DNA of 64,000 nucleotides from positions 620,001 to 684,000 of the forward strand of contig JBAIAA010000509.1 of assembly GCA_037893245.1 (NCBI GenBank), given 5' to 3'. Shown here piece after piece: positions 11,350 to 23,039 of the stretch (positions are counted from its first letter, which is position 1; every line of letters starts with the position of its first letter). The notes below the pieces were generated by a model, which was not told where the DNA came from, did not search any database, and saw nothing but the letters and a program-made list of their open reading frames with translations. The position numbers and the translations under genes were made by a program. The stretch comes from Crossaster papposus (lineage: Eukaryota > Echinodermata > Asteroidea > Velatida > Solasteridae).

Positions 11350-12060
11350 GTAAAATTTAGGAATCGGCATGTTCATTTCCTTATATAGGTACATAACACA
11401 GAAACCGATTTCAGGCGACACCTCCAATGTAACCACTGCAAGTAATTTATTTATTTATTTAATTATTTCTTCTTTATAACGGGTATTCCATTCCAGAAAC
11501 ATACATGCCTGTACTCCAACTTTTTAGGTTGATGTTCTACCAACATTTTGTGTAAAATAATAAAACTGTAAAGGCACGTCCAACATTGACCTATAAAATG
11601 TATTACCCACATTGACCTATATGTACACAGTGTACAGGGGGCATAGAACAGGGCCAATGCAATGTGTATTGAGACTTATTTCAATTCAGTTGACAAACAA
11701 GACAATTTGTATTCATTTAATGTTAACGCCGATACATACAAGTATGTGTAATGATATGGAAACAAATTAGGTTAACGTCATCACTGCTTTGCCATTTAAA
11801 CAAATCAGGAGTTTAATGTTGTAGCGATCTAAATCGTTTTGTACATAAATAATGTTATGTATTTTGTTGCATTTGGCACACAATAGTGCATACATGCCAA
11901 AACTGTTGTTATTGTTGGTGACCTTTGAACGTACTGTGACGAAACAGGGTATGTGTATTCGTATACACCGACTCGTGTTCGAGTCTAGTTGATCTATAAA
12001 TAATATAAGCTGATGTTTAATGCATACATCCGGTGCATGAATAATCAGCAGTGCCCAGTG
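11350..12060. other. Gene-free stretch
   Basis: AT-rich sequence with short ORFs on both strands, none recognisable. No clear repeats were seen. Confidence 0.4.
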
Positions 12061-13171
12061 ACCATTCACCGTAGCGCATTTCGCTACTTGTGCGCGGCCG
12101 ACCTGGGGCCTTCAGTTGCGGTCTGGATGCTGACGTGGTAGCAGTGATAAGTCGTTGAGCGCATAAATTCGTGAATTGCGTGTCCGACGTGAACTAGTGC
12201 GGCCGATCGACGAACGACCGGTGAGTTTAGTAGCTAGCAGGTTATTTGACATTGGGTCTAGGTTATAGTGGGACCTGGGCGAGTGGGCTGGGCTAGGTAA
12301 CCTTTGGTTGGGGAGTCAGTGAAGCTAGATTTGTTGGGGGGGATTGTCTGTCTTTTACGGTGCGGTGACGGTTGAGTGCAGCCCAACGTTAATCGGAGAG
12401 CTTACTGTCCCTATTGAGGTTTACCAGGCGAGGCATTTTAGTGCCCTGAGGTTAACTGTAATTCTCTGGTAGTTTGACCTGTAACGTGTTAATTACCCCG
12501 GGCTACTTGCAGCAACAAGTGAGGGTTATTGTGAGGTATACTAAACTCGTAGTGAGGATTAATTTGTGCATATGTAATTACCCCTCATTCTTAAGTATTT
12601 CATCACCCTGCCATATTTTGTGTTTACTTGTAAGGATTATAATTGTATTGTGGTGCAGTTGACCACGTAAGGTTTATTGGGCCTCGTGAGGATTATCCGG
12701 TGGTGCAGTAGACCACCTTGTTTCAGCGAGGATCATTATTAGCTTATACCAATCCATTTAAGGGTGCAGTTGACACTTTTATATCTAAGTGAGGTTTATC
12801 ATATACCAGTGAGGATTATTGTGTATATTTATTTGTATGTAAAGTTCATTACTCTTGAATCAGGAAGAGAATAAGACCAATTATTGATCGTCTTTGGAAT
12901 ACTTGTCATTGTGAGGTTTATTAGGACTAATTATTTAGTGTTCTGCTATTACATACAGTTAATCACTCAGTCATAAAACGGTGGTATATTTCCACCAAAC
13001 GAGCTGCCCCTAGGTTAAGTCCGCCGTTCGTTAATTGTCCCCTCTTGCGTCTGGATAGCCGCTCATTCTTGCGCTAGGCTAATAAGAGTTGGTTGGAGTC
13101 CTGGGATAATAAGACCAGTCCCCATCTAGGTCCTCCGCCGGTTCCGCCACAGTACTGAGCGAGTAGCGACA
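12061..13171. other. Non-coding stretch with recurrent GTGAGG(A/T)TTAT words
   Basis: Between 12410 and 12920 about twelve copies of GTGAGGATTAT or GTGAGGTTTAT occur at irregular spacing, together with GGTGCAGTTGACCAC-type words. The start (12061-12220) is CpG-rich and ends in a donor-like GACCGGTGAGTT. No ORF or known repeat was recognised. It may be the leader of another element or a degenerate satellite. Confidence 0.35.
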
Positions 13172-13584
13172 TGTACCACATGCACACCATGTTTTTCTAC
13201 ACGCACTTTTGAGTCTTGCTTTTTGCGTTGTTTTAATCATTGGATCGACTCAGCGTTTTGACAGCTTTATTACATCAGTTTTTATTAATCAGTTTTACTC
13301 GTATATCTTCGTTCTACCTTCGAACTGTTTGTCCTTTGTGAACGTTTGTAAACACCTTCTACACGAGACTATTCACCGTATATTCTGTGCAGTGAGAATC
13401 AACGTTTGACATTCATTCTCACCGCTACTGACATTACGGTATGCTCTACGCCACCGGAGCTGTACCACGGCCAGTGCAGTGCTCCGGGGTGCTTTCGTCG
13501 TTGTAATTATTTGCATCTGACATCAGTGGTGAGTTAACACTTAAGTCAGTAGGCATTTTCTAAGTAGTACAACCAACTACTACA
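13172..13584 (+). mobile_element. Candidate 5' LTR of Ty3/gypsy element
   Basis: The right border is clear: ACTACTACA followed at once by TTGGTGACCCAGACGTGAT, the leader style seen after LTRs of this gypsy group. TGTACCACATGC at 13172 would give TGTA...TACA ends and a 413-bp LTR. No second LTR is present to confirm the left border. Confidence 0.45.
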
Positions 13585-13653
13585 TTGGTGACCCAGACGT
13601 GATTTGAACATCTACAAACTTTTTTGAGCATAATTGTATAGAGCAACATCACA

Positions 13654-14384
13654 ATGTCGGTATCACAACCAGCGAAACCTGATGCTGCAGCGAAGACATC
13701 ACCTCCCGCTGTTTCACTCCTACCGCCTGTACAACATGTACAAGCAGCAGTAAGCCTTAAGCTACCGCCATTTGGGCCAAATGATCCCACCTTGTGGTTC
13801 GCTCAGGTGGAGGCCCAGTTCACCATTCTCAAAATTACCACACAGGAAACACATTTTGCGTACGTCGTGGAGTGGGCTCGCTCCAGCCAGAGATTGCCCA
13901 AGAAATAAGGGATATTTTGATCGCGCCACCAGCCACTGCTCGTTATGACAAACTGAAGGCGGAACTCATTCGTCGGACTTCGACCTCAGAACAGAAGCGC
14001 CTCCATCAGCTGCTAATTGCCGAGGAGCTGGGGGATCGCAAGCCATCACAGCTTCTACGGCGAATGCGTCAGTTGCTTGGGGAAAACACACTGGAAGAGA
14101 AGATTTTGAAACAGCTGTTTTTGCAACGCCTCCCAACCGCTGTCCAGTCCATCCTCGCATCTACAGCTGACATAGTAGGCATTGTAGTGCTGGCTGATTT
14201 AGCCGACAAGATCGTCGAGGTGTCTGCTCCTCCGGTGATTTTACAGCATGTCGCAGCATTTTCAGCAGCACTGCCACCCCAGCATGAGACTACAGATCTC
14301 AGAAAAGAACAGGATATTTCATATCTTACGAAGTGGTCTATCTTTTGCCAAAGACAAGAAAGCCACATTATCAAGATTACTTGA
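13654..14384 (+). pseudogene. Ty3/gypsy gag (DUF7041-type), frameshifted
   Basis: It starts [18 protein letters not shown] and continues [21 protein letters not shown] frameshift near 13875 moves the homology to the next frame: [39 protein letters not shown] and KQLFLQRLPTAVQSILAS. This is the gag N-terminal domain of K02A2.6/Mag-like gypsy elements. It is inactive. Confidence 0.85.
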
Positions 14385-14489
14385 AAGGAGGACATTACGA
14401 TACATGACATAGGCATATGTCATGAATCAATTACTTGGGTATGTGGAGAAATGGATGTTAATTAGGAAAAGATGAAGTAGGGGAACATC

Positions 14490-15110
14490 TTCCAGACCAC
14501 ATCCCAGACCACAGCCTTTCTAGACCAGTTCGACTTTTTAGAATCCCAATAGGAATAGAGATAGCCCGGTTGAAGAACTTCCTTGCTCAATGGAAGGATG
14601 CATTCTTTACCGGCGACACTGACCTCGGCCACACCACCACTGTAAAGCACAAGATCAAGCTCACGGATGACATCCCCTTTAAAAAGCGACATCTGCCCAG
14701 TACGATGAAGTGCGACACTTTTTGAAGGATATGCTTGATGCTGGAGCTATCGGAGAGTCTAATTCTCCTTGGCGTAGACTATCGCAAGATGAATGCAAGA
14801 ATGATACGGGATGCCCAAGCACTGCCAAGGATTGCATGGTGCTACATATATAGTTTTCATCCCTGGACTTGAAGTCAGATTTATTTACTGGCAGGTTGAA
14901 GTTCGAGAAGAAGACAAGAAAAAAACAGCCTTTAAAACCCCACTTGGGTTTTATGAGGCCAACTATGTGCTGTTTTAGCTGCCATGCCTTTGCCACGTTC
15001 CAGAGGCTTATGGAACGATTTGTTGGTGATCTCAACCTAAATACGTGCCTTGTCTACCTGGATGATACCTTTGAATCATCAATTGAATCATCAATCTTTG
15101 ATATCTTTCT
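14490..15110 (+). pseudogene. Ty3/gypsy pol remnant: reverse transcriptase pieces
   Basis: Pieces in shifting frames read GDTDLGHTTTVKHKIKLTDD, FLKDMLDAGAIGESNSPW, DYRKMNARMIRDAQALPRI, FSSLDLKSD and TFQRLMERFVGDLNLNTCLV followed by YLDD, the polymerase active-site motif. Protease, much of the RT and RNase H are missing or broken. Confidence 0.88.
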
Positions 15111-15139
15111 TGGACTGGATGGAGCCCAGTGAATCATCT

Positions 15140-15490
15140 ACAAGGACCGAACATGAATATGCAGGACAAATTAGGCAGCGTCTTGCCACCGCATACAAGT
15201 TGGCTTCTGCCCATGCCAACAAGACAAATGATCAGAACAAGGCTCATCACGATATAAACGTCAGGGCTGCCACTCTCCATCCAGGGGACAGAGTCCTAGT
15301 ACGAGTGGTGTCCCGACGAATGTGGGTACCCTAGAACCTAAACGTGCCACGGTTAGTTCAGAGGCAGCATTGGAGAATACTGTAGATTAATTACAATACC
15401 CCTTCCACTGATGGCTCTTGCACCGAACGTCCCTTGAGGCCTCATAGGCATATTAAACCCCCTGACCGTTTAGGATTTTCCCAATAGCAT
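15140..15490 (+). pseudogene. Ty3/gypsy integrase C-terminal remnant
   Basis: EYAGQIRQRLATAYKLASAH, NKTNDQNKAHHDINVRAATL and HPGDRVLVRVVSRR match the tail of the gypsy integrase. RPLRPHRHIKPPDRLGFSQ with a stop at about 15486 matches the usual pol terminus (R-x-x-K-P-P-D-R-x-G-F). The central integrase with the DDE residues has been deleted. Confidence 0.8.
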
Positions 15491-15884
15491 ATTGCGACCC
15501 AGGCAAATAGTAGTAACGTGCCCGAGTGGAAGGAAAAAGCAGTTTTTCTATTCCATGATAACTCAACTTTGCCCTGGAGAACAAGTAAAGGACAGGTGTC
15601 TTGCAGCAATTATCGATCTTATTAGCTCTAACTCGATAAAGCTTATGGGGGTGGTATTGGCTGTGGGTCTAAACTAGCTTTCATTGAAAGGCATAATATA
15701 TTTAATAATATATTTGTCGGTGCGACATTAAGAAAGCAGGCAAAAGTGAATTGCAAAATTTTGTTACAGGGACACAAAAAATGGACCCATAATTTAAAGA
15801 ATGACTTTATTTGTTCGAGTCTGAGGCTGTTTATTTGTTCTGTTTGATCCAGTAGATCTGATGAAGGATTACATGTAACTAGCA

Positions 15885-16060
15885 GCAGGGATGAACCCCA
15901 GCGAGTGGAAAGACAACAAGAGGCTACAGGGCAACAGCTCTAGTCTGGTCTCACAACAGCAACATTGAGCTGACTGATCGGAAACAGATAGTGTTGTGTT
16001 GCATAGAGGTGTAGCAGAGAAAGGCCCTGAAGATATATGATAGAGTGATGCCTAACTAGG
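15885..16060 (+). pseudogene. Possible second retrotransposon gag fragment
   Basis: MNPSEWKTTRGYRATAL, ELTDRKQIVLCCIEV and QRKALKIYDRVM resemble the W...Y..A..L / K...LL..IG..A..IY pattern of gypsy gag proteins. A stop interrupts it. Similarity is weak. Confidence 0.3.
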
Positions 16061-16659
16061 ATGGCAAGAACCAAACATTTTGTAGACTGTACTAGAGTAG
16101 AGTGTCTCAGTTGCAGCATGGAGAAATAAGACACAGGGAGTTTGAACGGCCCGATAATCCCCCACAGGGTATTTACTGACCAATTAGCGACCCTGGCTGA
16201 CCAGTGGTAAAGGCATGTAGGCCTCCCGCTGTGCGCCCACAATAAGATCTCTCACATCTCAGGGTTTGGTACCGCTCGCCACCACTTACTGGAGAAACGA
16301 ATTGTTTGTGCGTTCAATAGTTCACTAGCAAGCAAACGAACCAGTTTTTGCATGCGCAGTAGCTCTCTGTCGGTCGAAACACGTGAGCCATTGTGGAAAA
16401 TCGTGGGGCCTTGAAAAACTGAATCTGCCGATATTTTTTGTCGAAATCCAACATTCTGATGGCAAGTTACGTTTGTTATCCTTTTAAAATATGAACGGTA
16501 CAATCATGGAAATATGGTAGCATATTTTTATGATTTTGACGACTTAAGGCAGAGTTTGACCGGCCAGAAATGGAAGGGTTTGCTCCTTGAGGCTTTTGTC
16601 TCTTTTTTTTGCATAAGAAAATCTAACTTTTTTTAGAAACTTACGTACTATTTTGATAT

Positions 16660-16717
16660 GCGCCTGCGCACTAGCGTAAGTACGCACGAGTGCGCCTGTG
16701 CGCCTGTGCGCAGGCGC
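16660..16717. promoter_or_regulatory. Paired NRF1-like motifs
   Basis: GCGCCTGCGCA at 16660-16670 and its complement TGCGCAGGCGC at 16707-16717 match the NRF1 consensus. GC-rich TGCGCC repeats lie between them. No transcription start or downstream exon is assured. Confidence 0.35.
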
Positions 16718-16912
16718 ACAGCTTCCCGAATTTGTGTGGCTGTGGTCGCGAGATTGCCCGCTGGGTATTTACAGTCCATTGTTGTTTAACGACCGCGGTA
16801 CCAGAGACTAAACGTCTGATCCAAAGGTCGTTGTAACTCCCTGTGTCTTATTTCTCCATGGTTGCAGTGATGGAAGTCTTTCCGAGGCCAAGCAGTCAAG
16901 GGAAGCACTGGG

Positions 16913-18354
16913 ATGCGGGAGAATGCAACCGAGAGGAAACTGATGGAGTGCCTTTGGGCCATGTGTTTGGTGAACGGAAGAACAACACTGACTGCAGATA
17001 CATCTGTCAGAATGAGAAACCTCCTTATTATGGAAATTGTGTTGACCCAAGCTCCAAGGGCAGGAGTTGTGGAAAACGCAACATTGGGAGAATACAGGGC
17101 CAGGACAAACTTGGTTGTACCTGGGACTTTTGAAGAGGTTACGATGTTTCAAGTTGCCAGGCATAAGACGGCCTTGGTGAACGGAAGAACAACACTGACT
17201 GCAGATACATCTGCCAGAATGAGAAACCTCCTTATTATGGAAATTGTGTTGACCCAAGCTCCAAGGGCAGGAGTTGTGGAAAACGCAACATTGGGAGAAT
17301 ACAGGGCCAGGACAAACTTGGTTGTACCTAGGACTTTCGAAGAGGTTACGATGTTTCAAGTTGCCAGGCATAAGACGGCCTTGGTGAACGGAAGAACAAC
17401 ACTGACTGCAGATACATCTGCCAGAATGAGAAACCTCCTTATTATGGAAATTGTGTTGACCCAAGCTCCAAGGGCAGGAGTTGTGGAAAACGTAACATTG
17501 GGAGAATACAGGGCCAGGACAAACTTGGTTGTACCTAGGACTTTCGAAGAGGTTACGATGTTTCAAGTTGCCAGGCATAAGACGGCCTTGGTGAACGGAA
17601 GAACAACACTGACTGCAGATACATCTGCCAGAATGAGAAACCTCCTTATTATGGAAATTGTGTTGACGCAAGCTCCAAGGGCAGGAGTTGTGGAAAACGC
17701 AACCTTGGGAGAATACAGGGCCAGGACAAACTTGGTTGTACCTAGGACTTTCGAAGAGGTTACGATGTTTCAAGTTGCCAGGCATAAGAAGGCCCGGCAA
17801 GGTCCAGCCACGGTCTTCTTGAACGATGATCTGAAAATGTTTCTGGAACATTATGTCAGGTTTGGTCGGCCAGCATCCGGAAACAAGAGAGGAAACTGAT
17901 GGAGTGCCTTTGGGCCATGTGTTTGGTGAACGGAAGAACAACACTGACTGCAGATACATCTGCCAGAATGAGAAACCTCCTTATTATGGAAATTGTGTTG
18001 ACGCAAGCTCCAAGAGCAGGAGTTGTGGAAAACGCAACCTTGGGAGAATACAGGGCCAGGACAAACTTGGTTGTACCTGGGACTTTCGAAGAGGTTACGA
18101 TGTTTCAAGTTGCCAGGCATAGGACGGCCTTGGTGAACGGAAGAACAACACTGACTGCAGATACATCTGCCAGAATGAGAAACCTCCTTATTATGGAAAT
18201 TGTGTTGACCCAAGCTCCAAGGGCAGGAGTTGTGGAAAACGCAACCTTGGGAGAATACAGGGCCAGGACAAACTTGGTTGTACCTGTGACTTTCGAAGAG
18301 GTTACGATGTTTCAAGTTGCCAATTTAATTAGAATGCCCAACGTGCAGTCATAA
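16913..18354 (+). pseudogene. Tyrosine-recombinase-like fragment with amplified catalytic-Arg segment
   Basis: A 207-bp (69-codon) unit is repeated four times from 16967 to 17794 and twice from 17923 to about 18320. The 128-bp spacer encodes GPATVFLNDDLKMFLEHYVR and FGRP. Each unit reads RMRNLLIMEIVLTQAPRAGV, VENATLGEYRARTNLVV and TMFQVARHKTA. With the spacer this matches the catalytic part of tyrosine-recombinase (Crypton-type) domain genes found in fish and marine invertebrates: R-A-G-V-x-x-N-x-T-x-x-E-Y, then H-K-T and G-P-A...RP. The first open frame is 328 codons (16913-17899), the second 151 (17899-18354). A single domain should carry one such segment, so this is an aberrant amplification. 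Confidence 0.7.
16967..18320 (+). repeat. 207-bp tandem repeats, 4+2 copies
   Basis: Copies start at 16967, 17174, 17381, 17588, 17923 and 18130, spaced exactly 207 bp within each block. The 36 bp or so before each block (GAGGAAACTGATGGAGTGCC ...) is also shared, so the second block arose by a 956-bp duplication. Units are nearly identical, which indicates recent amplification. Confidence 0.92.
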
Positions 18355-18519
18355 CAAATCAGGTTCCCCATATGATGTCATTTTTCAAGGGGTGTATGTG
18401 GCTGGCAATTTTTCAACTGGATGTATCAATTTACTTCAATGTTTACACCAATACATGGTGTCCTGTAACCACCAATGGTCTGCAGTTTCAATCCCCAATC
18501 TCACATTAACTTTTTACAG

Positions 18520-18848
18520 AGACCAAGTCGATGCCATGGACATCCTAAGTGATGAGATGGTAGCCGAGGTGGTTGTCATCATGGCACTTGCAGTCAATGA
18601 GAGTGAGTTATTCTTTAATCAACGAACCTGTTATTAAAAACTACACTGACATTTTAATTGACACATCAATCTCCTGAATTAACCAACATGTTACAGGTAC
18701 AAATATTCCGAAGAAGTGAGAGAACAATGGACACCGAGTCATGAAGCATGGTACTGTTAACAAAATTCTATTTATAAATTTATCCTGCCTTATTTTTTGT
18801 TATGTTTTTAATTTTTTTTTCAGATTTTGACGAACTGGACACAAACAG
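18520..18848 (+). CDS. Possible two-exon coding fragment, unidentified
   Basis: Candidate exons are 18520-18602 (acceptor TTTTTACAG, donor GTGAGT) and 18824-18848 (acceptor after a long T tract, donor GTTCAG). They join in frame: DQVDAMDILSDEMVAEVVVI, MALAVNE, then NFDELDTNR. The first donor and both acceptors are strong. No family was recognised, and no following exon was found. Confidence 0.3.
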
Positions 18849-19327
18849 GTTCAGTTTAGTCATGATAATCATACAAAAGTTCGTGTATGGGTCGTACCTT
18901 GAGATCGAGGTCTCTTGCGAGAGTTTAAATACATTGTTCTGGGAAAGAGATTAACGAGTGTTCAGCTAGTCTGTGATCGGCCTCTAAATGCGCACAACCA
19001 ACGGAGCGGGTGCCAGTCTCGCGACGTTTTGGGGGTTTTTCTTGCGGAATATGCTTGCGGAATATACACACGTTGTTGCCTGGATCGCGCTGTTGGATTT
19101 TCTTTCTTTTCATTGTGTTTTAAGGTAATATTAATCAATTTCTGTTCTTTTTCTCAATTTATATTGATACGTAATTAGTTTTGTTGTGAAAATTTAAAGA
19201 AAAAATACCAATTTGTAGTACAAATTGATAAAAATGTTTGTGTGGCCGGGTGTTGATTGATGAGTAGGAAGAAACGCGGGGATGTAATATGCCATGGTTG
19301 ATGGACAAGACTTGGTAAAAAATAAAT
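18849..19327. other. Gene-free stretch
   Basis: Short ORFs only. No recognised repeat or domain lies before the minisatellite. Confidence 0.35.
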
Positions 19328-21400
19328 GTGAGCCTACCCGTTACCGCCGCAGGCCTCCCTGTCACTGCCACGGGCCTCTCCCCTTCACCCACCCTTCTCA
19401 CCACAAGAGGTGCGCAGGAGGAATGGAAGTGGTTGGGTGTATGTTCCCATAGATGCACAGGAACTACCCATCACCACCGCAGGCCTCCATGTCACTGCCA
19501 CGGACCTCCCCTTCACCCACCCCCCACCACAAGAGGTGCACAAGAGGAATGGAAGTGGTTGGGTGTATGTTCCCATAGATGCGCAGGTCTCCCTGTCACT
19601 GCCACGAACCTCCCCTTCACCCACCCCCCACCACAAGAGGTGCGCAAAAGGAATGGAAGTGGTTGGGTGTATGTTCCCATAGATGCACAGGAACTACCCG
19701 TCACCGCCGCAGGCCTCCCCTTCACCCACCCCCCACCACAAGAGGTGCACAAGAGGAATGGAAGTGGTTGGGTGTATGTTCCCATAGATGCACAGGAACT
19801 ACCCGTCACCGCCGCAGGCCTCCCCTTCACCCACCCCCCACCACAAGAGGTGCACAAGAGGAATGAAAGTGGTTGGGTGTATGTTCCCATAGATGCACAG
19901 GAACTACCCGTCACCGCCGCAGGCCTCCCTGTCACTGCCACGGGCCTCCCCTTTACCCACCCCCCTCACCACAAGAGGTGCGCAAGAGAAATGAAAGTGG
20001 TTGGGTGTATGTTCCCATAGATGCACAGGAACTACCCGTCACCGCCGCAGGCCTCCCTGTCACTGCCACGGACCTCCCCTTCACCCACCCCCCTCACCAC
20101 AAGAGGTGCGCAAGAGGAATGAAAGTGGTTGGGTGTATGTTCCCATAGATGCACAGGAACTACCCATCACCACCGCAGGCCTCCCTGTCACTGCCACGGA
20201 CCTCCCCTTCACCCACCCCCCACCACGAGGTGCACAAGAGGAATGGAAGTGGTTGAGTGAATGTTCCCATAGATGCACAGGAACTACCCATCATCGCCGC
20301 AGGCCTCCCTGTCACTGCCACGGACCTCCCCTTCACCCACCCCCCACCACAAGAGGTGCACAAGAGGAATGGAAGTGGTTGGGTGTACGTTCCCATAGAT
20401 GCACAGGAACTACCTGTCACTGCCACGGGCCTCACCTTAACAAACCCCCCTTACCACAAGAGGAATGGAAGTGGTTGGGTGTACGTTCAAATAGATGCAC
20501 AGGAACTACCTGTCACCGCCGCAGGCCTCCCTGTCACTGCCACGGGCCTCCCCTTCACCCACCCCCCTCACCACAAGAGGAATGGAAGTGGTTGGGTGTA
20601 TGTTCCCATAGATGCACAGGATCTACCCGTCACCGCCGCAGGCCTCCCTGTCACTGCCACCCCTTCACCCCCCCCCCCTCACCACAAGAAGAATGGACAA
20701 GAGGAATGGAAGTGGTTGGGTGTACGTTCCCATAGATATGCACAGGAACTACCTGTCACCGCCGCAGGCCTCCCTGTCACTGCCACGGGCCTCCCCTTTA
20801 CCCACCCCCCTCACCACAAGAGGAATGGAAGTGGTTGGGTGTACGTTCCCATAGATGCACAGGAACTACCTGTCACTGCCACGGGCCTCCCCTTCACCAA
20901 CCCCCCTCACCACAAGAGGAATGGAAGTGGTTGGGTGTACGTTCAAATAGATGCACAGGAACTACCTGTCACCGCCGCAGGCCTCCCTGTCACTGCCACG
21001 GGCCTCCCCTTCACCAACCCCCCTCACCACAAGAGGAATGGAAGTGGTTGGGTGTACGTTCCCATAGATGCACAGGATCTACCCGTCACCGCCGCAGGCC
21101 TCCTCTTCACCCCCCCTCACCACAAGAGGTGTGCAACAGGAATGGAAGTGGTTGGGTGTATGTTCCCATAGATGCACAGGAACTACCTGTCACTGCCACG
21201 GGCCTCCCCTTCACCCACCCCCCTCACCACAAGAGGAATGGAAGTGGTTGGGTGTACGTTCAAATAAATGCACAGGATCTACCCATCACCACCGCAGGCC
21301 TCCCTGTCACTACCACGGGCCTCCCCTTCACCCACCCCCCTCACCACAAGAGGTGCGCAAGAGGAATGGAAGTACGTTCCCATAGATGCACGGGAGAAGA
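19328..21400. repeat. Large minisatellite, about 18 units of roughly 95-128 bp
   Basis: Units contain AAGTGGTTGGGTGTATGTTC, CCATAGATGCACAGGAACTA, CCGTCACCGCCGCAGGCCTC, CCTGTCACTGCCACGGGCCT and CACCCACCCCCCTCACCACA. Some lack one module, so the lengths vary. Plus-strand frames stay open for 230-304 codons (LPVTAAGLPVTATGLPFT, GSGWVYVPIDAQ). A frame at 21268-21450 ends REKTAAGETAVFEESDDRL. With open frames on all sides the coding status is unclear; I treat it as a satellite. Confidence 0.85.
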
Positions 21401-21450
21401 CTGCGGCCGGGGAAACGGCGGTGTTTGAAGAAAGTGACGACAGACTTTGA

Positions 21451-23039
21451 CAACAGTTAATTTTCAGTTAATCTAAATGTACATGTAACCTTTACAAGAT
21501 CCAAAGCTGTGATGCTACAAATTTAATACTAATTAACACAGGGTCAAATTGTCAATTTCACAAATCAAAAACATGTTCCAAGTTCAATTTTTTGTTTTAT
21601 ACCGAGAAAATGTCCAAACAAGGATGATTATAAAAACTGCTTTATTTATTGTTGTGCCAAGTGTGTGGATTACAATTTATTTAATGAATGTCTGCTATTT
21701 AATTGAGTTATGTTAATAAACTGGTAAAATTGGTTTTATTAATTGGTTATTGTGCAAGTACAAATGTATTGTTAACTTTTAAGCTAATGTTTTTAGTTTT
21801 TATTAAAGTACTTTTTAATGAATCTTAGTACATGTACACATGTATACAGAGAGTTTCAACATTTTTCAATGGGGTCATCATGTATATAATTAATTCCCCA
21901 ATTAATCCCCAAGTAATTTTTAGTTTGTTCGTAAGAATGCCCCAGGACAATCATAGTTTTAAAGCAGTTTAGTAAATACACGTCAGTGAAAAGCCAAAAT
22001 CTCAAATTGAATTGACATCTTCCGATGCAAAATTCTATCTTATGAAACGTTCGGTTTACCTGCTGCAGTCAGATTTGATCTAGCCAGCCGACCCCGACTA
22101 AAGGCCCATTTACACACGCGCAGTAACGGAATACCAGGCAGTCGGGCGATAAACCGCTGTGTTTAGAAACCAGAGCAATTTTCTAAATACATGTACATGT
22201 ACACCAGAAGGTCGTTGAGCGTCGTAATATATGTTGTGGTTTTATCTTACCTAGAAACAGAACTTTAAAAGTAAAATTATGCTAATTGACTGAGAATCTT
22301 TAAAGTTACATGTTTTGAAACTCCATTCATTTTCAATTGTTCACCTCTATCTCCATGGTATGGTATGGCTGCTGTTTCAATCCATCGTCGTTATGAGCAC
22401 CTTACATTAGAGGAGTTAACATCTTTGGGTGATGTGACGGTTGACTATGTTTGTATGAGATGCAGTTGGTCACTTGAGTTAATCCCTAAACTTTCGATGC
22501 AAAGATTGATGAGGAGCTCTTCAAACTTCAAAAGCCTGAGTACGTGAACCTTTTGTTGAAAAAAACCACCGTATAGACTTATTAAAAAAACGTGATAAGT
22601 TCACTTTTAACGTATGTCAAAGTATCAAGTATTTGTCGAGCTAGCCTCGTTGCTAGGGTTGATCTTTCACGTACAAAATACGTGAACTTCGCCGCGCACG
22701 CGCCTATTGTTAGCGATGGCACTGTAAACAGTCCTTTGTTGCAAACACCGGTGTCTCCACACAGCCCCATGGTTGGACCGTGTTGGCTGAAGATTTGCGA
22801 ACGCGCAGTCTTGTTATTTTGGTCATTCCGTGTCGATTCAACACGCTTTTAGACCTTATCCTTAAATTAAAATGATATTTTGTTGTGTTGTCATTGGCCT
22901 ATATGAACACTTTTGAGGTTATGAATTGTTGAAGATAATTTTGACAGGAAAAAGCCTTATGCATATGCAGGTTATATATAAATAATGTAAAAAATAATCA
23001 GAATAAGTGAAACTCATTTAGGATTTAGTAATTAATTCT
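21451..23039. other. Gene-free stretch
   Basis: AT-rich DNA with ACATGTAC words. Short ORFs at 22365-22547 and 22592-22852 are not recognisable. Confidence 0.35.

Noticed and set aside
16843..17133. Cys-rich plus-strand frame (CRYICQNEKPPYYGNC) resembling a secreted peptide
   Set aside because: It is another frame of the same repeat, and stops interrupt it in most copies.
16808..17959. 383-codon minus-strand ORF with Cys-rich repeats
   Set aside because: It is the complement of the 207-bp repeat; a unit length divisible by three keeps several frames open. The plus frame matches a known domain, so the minus frame is a shadow.
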